Source: Chryseobacterium gleum
Lineage (GTDB): Bacteria; Bacteroidota; Bacteroidia; Flavobacteriales_F; PHOS-HE28
Reading direction: 5' to 3'
Assembly: GCA_945872795.1 (NCBI GenBank)
Contig: CAMCAZ010000021.1
Coordinates: forward strand, 1 to 52,053
DNA: 52,053 nucleotides
The notes beneath the pieces are model-generated. The model ran no database searches. It was not told the DNA's origin and was given only the letters and a program-made list of their open reading frames with translations. This document shows, in pieces, positions 44,575 to 52,053 of the stretch. A program made the position numbers and the translations under genes. How positions within the stretch are numbered: the stretch's first letter is position 1; each line of letters opens with the position of its first letter.

Positions 44575-44607
44575 AAAAAGGCCCTCCCGGTGTCGGGACG
44601 GCCTTTT
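44575..44607 (-). terminator. Rho-independent terminator of the rpmB-rpmG-DUF4295 unit
   Basis: AAAAGGCC-GTCCCG, short loop, CGGGAGGGCC-TTTTT on the minus strand: a stem of at least nine pairs with one bulge, followed by five T. It lies 22 nt past the DUF4295 stop and just before ftsY. Confidence 0.8.
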
Positions 44608-44628
44608 CGAAGAATGAGCGCGGAAGGA

Positions 44629-44784
44629 TTACTTGCCGCTGATCAGTTTCTCGGCCTCATCGGTGGGCACGACCTGCTCCACGAAGGAGTAGCCGCGATG
44701 GCCGTCCTTCTTCATCATGCGGATGACCTTGGTGAAGGTCTTCGCATCGGCTTTCTTCAGGGTTGCAACGGTCTTCTTAGCCAT
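44629..44784 (-). CDS. DUF4295 family small basic protein
   Basis: A 51-residue protein: MAKKTVATLKKADAKTFTKV, then IRMMKKDGHRGYSFVEQVVP and TDEAEKLISGK. It matches DUF4295, a family restricted to Bacteroidota and encoded almost always right after rpmG. The basic composition and position between ribosomal protein genes suggest ribosome association, which is inference. It begins 65 bp after rpmG and is followed by a strong terminator. Confidence 0.92.
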   Translation of the reverse strand: MAKKTVATLKKADAKTFTKVIRMMKKDGHRGYSFVEQVVPTDEAEKLISGK

Positions 44785-44848
44785 GCTGTGTGCGCAGTAG
44801 CGCGTTTATTGGGTTGACGACGACCTGCCTGTCCGGCGAAGGCGCAGC

Positions 44849-45037
44849 TTACTTGATCTCTTTGTGAACAGTGACGCGTCGCAGGATGGGGTTGTACTTC
44901 TTCAGTTCCATCCGCTCGGTGGTGTTCTTGCGGTTCTTGTTGGTGATGTAACGGCTGGTGCCGGGCAGTCCCGAGTTCTTGTGCTCGGTGCATTCCATGA
45001 TCACCTGGATGCGGTTGCCTCTCGCTTTCTTGGCCAT
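44849..45037 (-). CDS. rpmG: 50S ribosomal protein L33
   Basis: A 62-residue L33: [20 protein letters not shown] with a single Cys, then [23 protein letters not shown] and [11 protein letters not shown]. The zinc-ribbon pairs of some L33 proteins are reduced to one Cys, so this is a zinc-independent type. It is part of the large ribosomal subunit. It lies 26 bp after rpmB in the same transcript. Confidence 0.97.
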   Translation of the reverse strand: MAKKARGNRIQVIMECTEHKNSGLPGTSRYITNKNRKNTTERMELKKYNPILRRVTVHKEIK

Positions 45038-45063
45038 TGTTCAGCGTGTTGTGGGTCCGTTGG

Positions 45064-45303
45064 TCAGGCCGTGTAGAAGCCCTTCGCCTTGGCGCGCTTA
45101 AGCGCTTCGGCCAGACCGATCTTGTTGATGGTACGCATGCCGTTGGTGCTCACCCGGAGGCTCACCCACTTGTTCTCCTCGGCGAGGAAGAACTTGCGGT
45201 CCTGCAGGTTGGGCGCAAAGGTGCGCCGGGTCTTGATGTTCGAGTGGGACACCTTGTTGCCCGTGATGACGTGCTTACCGGTGATCTGACAGACCTTGGA
45301 CAT
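45064..45303 (-). CDS. rpmB: 50S ribosomal protein L28
   Basis: A 79-residue L28 with MSKVCQITGKHVITGNKVSHS, TRRTFAPNLQDRKFF and VSTNGMRTINKIGLAEALKRA, a full-length and typical sequence. It is a large-subunit protein near the peptidyl transferase centre's periphery. The ATG at 45303 follows a consensus -7 element by 22 nt; a longer frame to 45468 runs into cinA and is not used. It heads the rpmB-rpmG-DUF4295 unit. Confidence 0.97.
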   Translation of the reverse strand: MSKVCQITGKHVITGNKVSHSNIKTRRTFAPNLQDRKFFLAEENKWVSLRVSTNGMRTINKIGLAEALKRAKAKGFYTA

Positions 45304-45325
45304 GGCGATTCTGATTACAGGGGTG

Positions 45326-45333
45326 CAAATGTA
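45326..45333 (-). promoter_or_regulatory. -7 promoter element of rpmB-rpmG-DUF4295 (TACATTTG)
   Basis: Exact TAnnTTTG on the minus strand, 22 nt before the rpmB ATG, in the 67-bp gap after cinA. Confidence 0.7.
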
Positions 45334-45370
45334 GAGAGATCTTTTGGATATCCCATGCCCGTCCCCTCCT

Positions 45371-46672
45371 TTATGGAAGTTCCGTCCACGATCGTATGTC
45401 AGCAGCCGGCGTGGCACGGTCCTGCGCATCGAGTGCTTTACGCAGCAGGTCCAGCGCTGCCAGGGCACTGCGCTTGATCACCAGGTCGCGCGTGCCGGGG
45501 AAGAAGCCCTTGAAGGACCGTACACCGGAGGGGCCTGCCACGGCCATCCATACGGTGCCCACGGGTTTCTCCTCCGTGCCCCCTTCCGGACCGGCCACCC
45601 CGCTCAAGGCGATGCTCCAGTCGGTGCGCAGGGCCTCGCGCACACCCTGGGCCATGCGTTCAACCACGGGTTCGCTCACGGCGCCGTTCAGTTCCAGCAT
45701 GTCGCTGGGGATGCCCAGTTCCTCCATCTTCACGGCGTTGGCATAGCTCACCACCCCACCGATGTAGTAGGCCGAACTGCCCGGCACCCCGGTGATGAGG
45801 TGGCTCACATACCCCCCCGTACAGCTCTCGGCCAGCGAAAGGGTCTGACCGCGGTCTTTCAGGCGGCGCCCCACCACCTGCTCCAGGCGGGCATCGCCCT
45901 CCCCGAAGATCAATTCGGGGATCAGGCGGTAAAGCTCCTCGGCCTTGTGGTCCACCCGGGACCGGGCGCCCACCGGATCGTTGTTGGCGTAGGTGCTCAG
46001 GCGGAGCTTCACCAGACCGGGGCTGGGCAGGTAGGCCAGTTTGATCCCGTCGTCGGCCAGGCTGTCCTCCCAGGAGGCGATGCGCTGGGCCAGGTGGCTT
46101 TCGCCCAAGCCGGTGGTAAGCATGGTACGGTGCACGATGGTGGGCGGCTCGAAACGCTTCACCAGCATGGGCAGCACGTGGTGCTCCATCATGGTCTTCA
46201 TCTCGTAGGGCACCCCGGGCATGCTCACGAACACCTTGCCGTCACGATCGAACCACATGCCGCTGGCGGTGCCACGCACGTTGGGAACCACGGTGCAGCT
46301 CTCCGGCAGGTCGGCCTGGGCACGGTTCACCTCCAGCGCCTCCCGTCCGATGCTTTCGAAGAAGCTGGCGATGTGCGCCTCGATCTCGGGGTGCCTCACC
46401 AGCTTGGTTCCGAAGAAGGTGCAGAGCGTGTGCTTGGTGATGTCGTCCTTGGTGGGACCGAGCCCTCCGGTGATCAGCACCACATCGGTCTCCGCCTCGG
46501 CCAGCGCGTCCAGGATCTCCTGCCGGTCGTCACCGATGGTGAGCACCCGCTTGGCCCGGATGCCGATGAGGGACAACTGCTCCCCCATCCACCCGGCGTT
46601 CGTATTGATGGTCTGGCCGATCAGCAGCTCATCGCCGATGGAAAGGATGGTGGCGGTGATCTCGTGGGACAT
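45371..46672 (-). CDS. cinA: CinA family nicotinamide-nucleotide amidase / damage-inducible protein
   Basis: A 433-residue two-domain protein. The N-terminal MoaB/Mog-like domain (about 1-170) has [43 protein letters not shown] and GVPYEMKTMM. The C-terminal CinA domain (about 265-433) has LAESCTGGYVSHLITGVPGSSAYYIGGVVSYANAVK and SIALSGVAGPEGGTEEKPVGTVW, with the nucleophilic Ser in the ESCTGG motif. The family recycles NMN by deamidation and hydrolyses ADP-ribose. All motifs are intact. It precedes rpmB on the same strand, a frequent neighbour order. Confidence 0.95.
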   Translation of the reverse strand: MSHEITATILSIGDELLIGQTINTNAGWMGEQLSLIGIRAKRVLTIGDDRQEILDALAEAETDVVLITGGLGPTKDDITKHTLCTFFGTKLVRHPEIEAHIASFFESIGREALEVNRAQADLPESCTVVPNVRGTASGMWFDRDGKVFVSMPGVPYEMKTMMEHHVLPMLVKRFEPPTIVHRTMLTTGLGESHLAQRIASWEDSLADDGIKLAYLPSPGLVKLRLSTYANNDPVGARSRVDHKAEELYRLIPELIFGEGDARLEQVVGRRLKDRGQTLSLAESCTGGYVSHLITGVPGSSAYYIGGVVSYANAVKMEELGIPSDMLELNGAVSEPVVERMAQGVREALRTDWSIALSGVAGPEGGTEEKPVGTVWMAVAGPSGVRSFKGFFPGTRDLVIKRSALAALDLLRKALDAQDRATPAADIRSWTELP

Positions 46673-46732
46673 GGTGAGGGTCGGTGGTTGGTGACCCGAC
46701 GCTTGCAGGCCGCGAAGATCGCACGTCCTAGC

Positions 46733-49645
46733 CTATTCCTCCCCGAAGCCGAACAACTGCTTTTTGTCCAGGCGCGTCACCGGGCCCAGTTTCTCCAGCA
46801 CCTTCAGGTCCATGGCCGACTCCTTGCCGATGACGCAGTAGTGGTAGGGCCGCCCCTTGATCTCCTTATCGAAGAAGGTCTTCATGTCCTCCAAGGTGAT
46901 CGCCGGGATACGCTCGTAGCTCATCTTCCGCACATCGTAATCCACCCCCCGGCGCTGGGCGGCATCCCAGGTCCAGTAGATGTTCTCCTTGGTGATGCGG
47001 GTGCTGGCGATGACCTTCAGGGCGCTGGTCTTGGCGCCTTCGAACTGTTCGCGGGCCATGGGCATGTCGTTCATCAGCACCAGCATGGCGGCCACGGCAT
47101 CGTTCAGCTTGTCGGCCTGGGTGCCGATGAAGGCCCGCACGTAGTGGGCATCCTCCTGCTTCGCCGGCGTGGTGTAGCTGGCGCTGGCACCATAGGCCAG
47201 GGCCTTGGCCTCACGGATCTCCTGGAACACGATGCTGCTGAGGCCGCTGCCGAAATATTCGTTGAACAGGGCGGCGTAAGGCATCTTCTCCACGTCGAAG
47301 GTCCCTGCCTTGCTCACCAGCAGCATCTCGGCCTGCACCATGTCGTGATCGGCGAAGTAGACCTTGTTCTCCGTGGTGGCCAGTTCGGGATAGCGGCGTG
47401 GCGCGGGATAGGGCTTCAGGGTGGCCGGTGTGCGGTGGGCCTTCTTCAGTAAGGCGGCCACGGCATCGGGCTCCATCCGGCCGTAGTAGAACACCTTGTG
47501 CTGGAAGCCGGTAAGGCCGTGGATGCGGTCCACCAGCTCAGCGCTGGTCAGCGAAGCGAGCCGCTCGGCGGAAAGCACATCGTTGAACGAGGATGTGGGG
47601 CCATACTTTGCGTAGTTGAGCAGGCCGCCCTGTAGGATGGCTCCCTTGTTCTTCAGCTCATCCTGGCGCGCCTTGCCGATGTCGGCCACCAGTCCCTTCA
47701 GAGCCTCCTCGTTGGCCTGGGCATCGGCCAACAGGTGCTCCAGCAGGTCCACCCCTTCGGCCAGGTTATTCTCCAGCCCGCTCAGGGTCACGAAGCAGCG
47801 GTCCTCGCTGGCGGAAACGTTGATGGACAGCCCCAGCTTGAACAGTTCCTGCTGGAATGCGGCCGGCGTGTAGCGTGAGGTGCCCAGGTAGGGCAGGTAT
47901 TCCAGCGCCACCTCCAGTTCGCGGTCGTGGTCCGTGCCCATGTCCAGGATGTAGCGCAGGCTGAACAGGTCGTTGGTGGGGTTCTTCACCACGGCCAGGT
48001 CCACCCCGCTGTTCAGCGTGCGGTGGGCGATGGCGCTCTTGAAGTCGATGAACTCGGGGGCGAGCGTGGCGCTGGGCACCTTCTCCCATTCGGTACGCCA
48101 GGCGCTCTGTCCGTCCCGCTTGATCTCGATGGGCGTGATCTTCGGCTTCGACACCTTGTGGGCGTCCTTGTTCTCTCCCGTGCGCTTCATCACGCTCACG
48201 TAGTTGGCACCGAAGTGCGCCTTGGCGAATTCCACCACCTGCTTCTTGGTGATGCGACCCATGCGTTCATGCAGCTCCACCTCGTCCTTCCAAGGCTTCT
48301 GCAGGATGAAGGCATCGGTCATGGCGCTGGCCCGCAGGCTGTTGTTCTCGTTCCAGAAGCGGATCTGGCGCTGTTTCATGTCGTTCACCGCCGCCTCGAT
48401 CAGCCAGTCCTCGAAGTTGCCCTTCTTCAGTTCCTCCAGCTGGGCCAGCAGCAGGTCGCGCACCTGCTCCAGCGTCTGCCCTTCCTTGGCCTCGCCGTGC
48501 AGCCCGAACTCGCTGTAATCCGTCATGGTGCTGGCAAAGGCGTACGCGTCCAGCACCTTCTGGGCCTGGATCAGGTTCAGGTCCATCAATCCGGCCTTGC
48601 CGTTGTTCATCAGTCCGTCGATGAGCTGCAGCATCATGCCGTGGTCGCTGTTCACCCCCTCGAAGCGCCAGGCGAGGTCCACCCACTCGGCCTCCGGACC
48701 GAACACCTCGGCGGTGACCGGTGCCGTGATGGGCTGTTCGGGCGTGAAGGTGAAGGCCGGCACCTCCCCGCGCTTCCACCCCCCGAAATGCTTGTCCACC
48801 AAGGCGATGGTGCGGTCGTAGTCGATATCGCCGGCCAGGATCACGGCCATGTTGTTGGGCACGTACCAGGTCTCGAAGAAGCGGTGGATCTTCTCCATGC
48901 TGGGGTTCTTCAGGTGCTCACCGGTGCCGATGGTGGTCTGCGTGCCATAGGGGTGCGTGGGGTACAGCAGGGCGTTCTTCTTGGCGTAGGCCTGGCGCCC
49001 GTCGTTGTCCTGGCCGCGGTTGAATTCCTCGTACACGGTCTCCAGTTCGGTGTGGAAGAGGCGCAGGACACATTCCTGGAAACGCTCGCTCTCCAGCATC
49101 ATCCACTTCTCCAGTTCGTCGCTGGGGATGTCGTTGATGTACACCGTGCGCTCGTTGCTGGTGTAGGCGTTGGTGCCGCGCGCGCCGATGCGCTTCACCA
49201 TCTTGTCATACTCGTTGGCCACGGCATGGCGCGAGGCCAGCAGGCTCAGGCTGTCGATGCGGCGGTAGAGGGCGTCGCGCTCGGCCTCGTCCGTGGTGCT
49301 GCGCCGTTGCTCGTAGGCATCGCTGATCTGCTTCAGCAGCACCTGCTCCTGGGCCCAGTCGGCCGTACCGATCTTGCTGGTGCCCTTGAAGAGCATGTGC
49401 TCCAGGTAGTGGGCCAGGCCGGTGGCGTCACTGGGGTCGTTCTTGCTGCCGGCGCGCACCGCGATGTTGGTCTGCACCCGGGGGGCATCGGGGTTGCGGC
49501 TCAACCACACCTGCAGGCCGTTGTCCAGCGTGTAGATCCGCGCCTCCAGCGGGTCGCCGGGCACTGTGGTGAAGGTGTAGGACCGCTGGGCGAACAGCGT
49601 AGTGGCCGCCAGGAAGGACAGGGCAAGCAGGAGCGGATGGCGCAT
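46733..49645 (-). CDS. M16 family zinc metallopeptidase, secreted
   Basis: A 970-residue pitrilysin-type protease. The signal peptide is MRHPLLLALSFLAATTLFAQ. The first M16 domain has the inverted zinc motif HYLEH (79-83) and the downstream Glu in ELETVYEEFNRGQD. Three further M16-type halves follow, with LVSKAGTFDVEKMPYAALFNEYFGSGLSSIVFQEIREAKALAYGASASYTTP near 800-850 providing the R/Y substrate-binding elements of the non-catalytic half. The length fits a full four-domain protease that digests peptides in a closed chamber. It would act in the periplasm. The ATG at 49645 starts the signal peptide. It is followed by cinA. Confidence 0.93.
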   Translation of the reverse strand: MRHPLLLALSFLAATTLFAQRSYTFTTVPGDPLEARIYTLDNGLQVWLSRNPDAPRVQTNIAVRAGSKNDPSDATGLAHYLEHMLFKGTSKIGTADWAQEQVLLKQISDAYEQRRSTTDEAERDALYRRIDSLSLLASRHAVANEYDKMVKRIGARGTNAYTSNERTVYINDIPSDELEKWMMLESERFQECVLRLFHTELETVYEEFNRGQDNDGRQAYAKKNALLYPTHPYGTQTTIGTGEHLKNPSMEKIHRFFETWYVPNNMAVILAGDIDYDRTIALVDKHFGGWKRGEVPAFTFTPEQPITAPVTAEVFGPEAEWVDLAWRFEGVNSDHGMMLQLIDGLMNNGKAGLMDLNLIQAQKVLDAYAFASTMTDYSEFGLHGEAKEGQTLEQVRDLLLAQLEELKKGNFEDWLIEAAVNDMKQRQIRFWNENNSLRASAMTDAFILQKPWKDEVELHERMGRITKKQVVEFAKAHFGANYVSVMKRTGENKDAHKVSKPKITPIEIKRDGQSAWRTEWEKVPSATLAPEFIDFKSAIAHRTLNSGVDLAVVKNPTNDLFSLRYILDMGTDHDRELEVALEYLPYLGTSRYTPAAFQQELFKLGLSINVSASEDRCFVTLSGLENNLAEGVDLLEHLLADAQANEEALKGLVADIGKARQDELKNKGAILQGGLLNYAKYGPTSSFNDVLSAERLASLTSAELVDRIHGLTGFQHKVFYYGRMEPDAVAALLKKAHRTPATLKPYPAPRRYPELATTENKVYFADHDMVQAEMLLVSKAGTFDVEKMPYAALFNEYFGSGLSSIVFQEIREAKALAYGASASYTTPAKQEDAHYVRAFIGTQADKLNDAVAAMLVLMNDMPMAREQFEGAKTSALKVIASTRITKENIYWTWDAAQRRGVDYDVRKMSYERIPAITLEDMKTFFDKEIKGRPYHYCVIGKESAMDLKVLEKLGPVTRLDKKQLFGFGEE

Positions 49646-49819
49646 GATCTGAGGAATGGGGTGGTGAAGGTGCGGAAAACAACACGTCCTCCGGCGATCC
49701 TGTTCAACCGCAGGCCCCACCGCCCGTTCCAGGGCCGACCAAGTACCTCGCACGGTCCGGATCAGCACGGACATCCCTCGACGATGAGCAACTCATCATC
49801 TGATCTTCTGATCTCTCCC

Positions 49820-50401
49820 CTACCCGTGAATGGTCGGCGCGGTGCCGTAGCGCGCGATCACCTCCGCCTCATAGGCGAGGAACTCCTTCCAGCGGGCATC
49901 CACATCCACCTTGCCCCCGAACTGGCGGGCGAAGCCGATGAAGGTGGTGTAGTGACCGGCCTCGCTGATCATCAGTTCGCGGTAGAAGCTGCGCAGTTCG
50001 GGGTCCTCCACCTCCTCGGTCAGCACCTTGAAACGCTCGCAGCTGCGGGCCTCGATCATGGCACTGAACAGCAGGCGGTCCACCAGGCGCTCCTCACGGC
50101 CGCCGTCCTTGCGCACGAACTGCATCAGCTCGTTCACGTAGTTGTCCTTGCGCTCCGGGCCCAGTGTCCATCCCCGGGCGTGGATCTTCTGCAGCACCTG
50201 GCCGAAATGGTCCAGCTCCTCCTGCGCGATGCGGGTGAGCTCGCTGACCAGCTCGCTCAGCTCCGGATGCCGCACGATCATGCTGATGGCATTGCTGGCC
50301 GCCTTCTGCTCACACCAGGCATGGTCGGTCAGCAGTTCAGCGAGGTCCTGGCGGACGAGTGCCGCCCAGCGCGGGTCGGTGGGGAGTTGGAGGCCGAGCA
50401 T
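49820..50401 (-). CDS. miaE: MiaE-like tRNA hydroxylase (di-iron ferritin fold)
   Basis: A 193-residue four-helix di-iron protein. The iron ligands are visible as Glu in DHAWCEQKAASNA, EExxH in IAQEELDHFGQVL, Glu in SAMIEARSCERFKVL and ExxH in MISEAGHYTTFIGFA. These match tRNA-(2-methylthio-N6-isopentenyl-A37) hydroxylase, which hydroxylates the isopentenyl chain at A37 using O2. The N-terminus LGLQLPTDPRWAALVRQDLAELL is also typical. The reading starts at 50401, 5 nt after CACCTTTG; an upstream in-frame ATG at 50440 is less likely. The partners miaA and miaB are not in the window. Confidence 0.88.
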   Translation of the reverse strand: MLGLQLPTDPRWAALVRQDLAELLTDHAWCEQKAASNAISMIVRHPELSELVSELTRIAQEELDHFGQVLQKIHARGWTLGPERKDNYVNELMQFVRKDGGREERLVDRLLFSAMIEARSCERFKVLTEEVEDPELRSFYRELMISEAGHYTTFIGFARQFGGKVDVDARWKEFLAYEAEVIARYGTAPTIHG

Positions 50402-50406
50402 GGGTG

Positions 50407-50414
50407 CAAAGGTG
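50407..50414 (-). promoter_or_regulatory. Possible -7 element of the miaE-like gene (CACCTTTG)
   Basis: One mismatch to TAnnTTTG on the minus strand, ending 5 nt before the ATG at 50401. The 5-nt spacer CACCC is the same as that of the lolA-like gene. Confidence 0.45.
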
Positions 50415-50561
50415 GGAGGTTCCTCACACGCGCGATCCAAAGTGTGAATCCGGCCGTGAGCAGCAAGAGAGACGAACGTGTACCCAGGTACGGTTGGTAT
50501 TAGGGTTCGAGCGCATGCACTCGCTCAATGACCAGTGAGTCGCTGCCCAACCAGCCGGTCT

Positions 50562-50569
50562 ACCTTCGC
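50562..50569 (+). promoter_or_regulatory. Possible -7 element (TACCTTCG)
   Basis: One mismatch to TAnnTTTG, 62 nt before the ATG at 50632. The rest of the 230-bp divergent gap shows nothing further I can name. Confidence 0.45.
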
Positions 50570-50631
50570 CCCTGCCGATCCGTGGTCCAGGTGTGCTGCA
50601 CCCGATCGAACAGGCCGGCCCCTTTCTTGCC

Positions 50632-51594
50632 ATGCACGGTCTCCTCCTCGTCCTCGCCATCGTACTGTGCTCACCAACAGCGCAGGCACAGACCATCACC
50701 CGTTTCGCCCCGCACTGGAAGGTGGGCGATGAGCGCACCGCCACCACCACCCGGCACGAGGTGGAGATGAAGTACGGCGAGGTGGTGGAGGACAGCACCT
50801 ATAGCATGGATACCCATTTCAAGGTACTGAGCGAGGATGCCGACAACTACATGTTGGAGGTGCGGTATGCCAATGTGGCGTTGCGCATGGCCGCCGAGTT
50901 CCATGATCGCATCGACGAGGAACTGAAGGCCTACCAGGACCTGGAGCTGAAGTACAGGGTGGACAAGAACACCGGCGAGGCCGACCTGACCAATTGGAAG
51001 GAGGCGAAGGCCTTTATGGACAAGGGCATCAAGGCCATCACTACCACGATGAAGAAAAAGGACCCGGATGTGGCCCCCTTCCTGTCCTTGGTCTTCGCGC
51101 CCATCCAGCAGGCCTTCGAGAGCAAGGAGAACATCGAGGCCTACATGTCCACGGAGATCAACTACCTGCTCTTCCCCTTCGGCAAGGACTTCGTGCAGGG
51201 CGACACGCTGCGCATCGTGGAAACGGCGCCGAACCCCTTCAACCCACGGGACAGCGTGAGCCAGACCACCCTGAACTGGCTGCAGGACAGCGACGGCACC
51301 GATGGCCGCAGCGACATCCACAGCACCGTGCTGTTGGACCTCAGCGGCTTCAAGGCGATGATGACGGACATGATGCGCAAGATGGGCAGTTCCTTCGGTG
51401 CGGCTGACAGCACCCTGCAACGCCAGGAACGCGAGATCGCCGAGCTCGATTTCGATGTCACCAACTCGATGGTCATCGTGCTGGAGGAGGCCAGCGGCTG
51501 GCCCTTGTCCGTGGTGCAGCAGGCCCTGGTCACGGGCAGCGACCCCAAGGGCAGGCGCGAGAAGTCGGTGACCGCGACGGTGCAGGTGCGGTAG
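50632..51594 (+). CDS. Secreted conserved protein (DUF6263-like), function unknown
   Basis: A 320-residue exported protein with signal peptide MHGLLLVLAIVLCSPTAQAQ. The mature part alternates beta strands and helices: DERTATTTRHEVEMKYGEVVEDSTYSMDTHFKVL at the start, a Lys-rich helix KAFMDKGIKAITTTMKKKDPD in the middle, and NYLLFPFGKDFVQGDTLRIVE later. It has no cysteine in the mature chain and no catalytic motif. The layout recalls Bacteroidota secreted proteins labelled DUF6263, though that label is from memory. The ATG at 50632 begins the signal peptide. A strong terminator follows 25 nt after the stop. Confidence 0.7.
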   Translation: MHGLLLVLAIVLCSPTAQAQTITRFAPHWKVGDERTATTTRHEVEMKYGEVVEDSTYSMDTHFKVLSEDADNYMLEVRYANVALRMAAEFHDRIDEELKAYQDLELKYRVDKNTGEADLTNWKEAKAFMDKGIKAITTTMKKKDPDVAPFLSLVFAPIQQAFESKENIEAYMSTEINYLLFPFGKDFVQGDTLRIVETAPNPFNPRDSVSQTTLNWLQDSDGTDGRSDIHSTVLLDLSGFKAMMTDMMRKMGSSFGAADSTLQRQEREIAELDFDVTNSMVIVLEEASGWPLSVVQQALVTGSDPKGRREKSVTATVQVR

Positions 51595-51619
51595 CATAGG
51601 GCACTCATCGCAGGACACG

Positions 51620-51650
51620 AAAAAGCCCCCGGATCGCTCCGGGGGCTTTT
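51620..51650. terminator. Bidirectional rho-independent terminator
   Basis: AAAAAGCCCCCGGA, loop TCGC, TCCGGGGGCTTTT: a nine-pair GC stem flanked by A and T tracts, placed between the convergent secreted-protein and katG genes, so it can serve both. Confidence 0.9.
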
Positions 51651-51704
51651 GTACTTCGTCGGTTCAGGTCCCTGCCCTCACCGTTCTCGGCATTGGTCCT
51701 TCGA

Positions 51705-52053
<349 letters not shown>

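Noticed and set aside
45344-47452. Plus-strand open frame of 702 codons
   Set aside because: Antisense to cinA and the M16 gene; no motif and shadow composition.
47927-50503. Plus-strand open frame of 858 codons
   Set aside because: Antisense to the M16 and miaE-like genes, and it runs through their promoter gap.

Overview
The window reads as chromosome from a GC-rich, uncultured-type member of the Bacteroidota, most likely Flavobacteriales. Four signs support this: the -7 promoter element TAnnTTTG recurs upstream of many genes and Shine-Dalgarno sites are scarce; two large secreted proteins carry tails of the type IX secretion kind; the block rpmB-rpmG-DUF4295-ftsY-rimO has the usual Bacteroidota order; and bshC (bacillithiol), an OmpA lipoprotein and TPR-type histidine kinases are present. 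GC content is high, so many long antisense open frames exist, and these are treated as shadows. No tRNA, rRNA, IS element, prophage or CRISPR array was seen.

Layout. Positions 1-10.8 kb hold mostly single or short-operon genes on the plus strand: a secreted papain-fold protein, an OmpA lipoprotein (minus), a fused SpmA/SpmB-type membrane protein, a palindromic repeat cluster leading into a SET-domain lysine methyltransferase with a histone-H1-like tail, a LolA-like protein, a small membrane methyltransferase, a secreted protein with a possible His/Cys dyad, OsmC overlapping a divergent CDGSH protein, a conserved 490-residue protein, a DUF4846-type protein and a WD40 protein. Positions 10.8-16.7 kb (minus) hold an SLC13 transporter, a nucleotide-sugar epimerase, a methyltransferase, and the cluster coiled-coil protein-zapA-rny. 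Positions 16.9-21.6 kb (plus) hold an M23 peptidase, a YiiX-like protein, a glycerophosphodiesterase lipoprotein and a fatty-acid desaturase. Positions 21.6-24.9 kb (minus) hold guaA, overlapped by a LysM plus periplasmic-binding-protein gene.

Positions 25.2-36.6 kb hold two giant secreted proteins (lamin-tail/Calx-beta and PNGase F-like/LamG) on either side of bshC, then small proteins and a membrane-anchored C1 peptidase. Positions 36.7-41.2 kb hold two tandem paralogous sensor kinases and one NarL-type response regulator. Positions 41.3-50.4 kb (minus) hold a PEBP gene broken by one amber codon, rimO, ftsY, DUF4295, rpmG, rpmB, cinA, a large M16 protease and a MiaE-like hydroxylase. The window ends with a secreted protein, a strong terminator and the 3' end of katG.

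No complete new system with several dedicated partners is evident. The signals most worth following are the SET methyltransferase whose own tail could be its substrate, with promoter-like repeats upstream; the many genes whose -7 element lies only 4-9 nt before the start codon; three short upstream frames that overlap start codons; a 157-bp near-perfect palindrome; the CDGSH protein lacking its His ligand; and the single amber codon in an otherwise intact PEBP gene.
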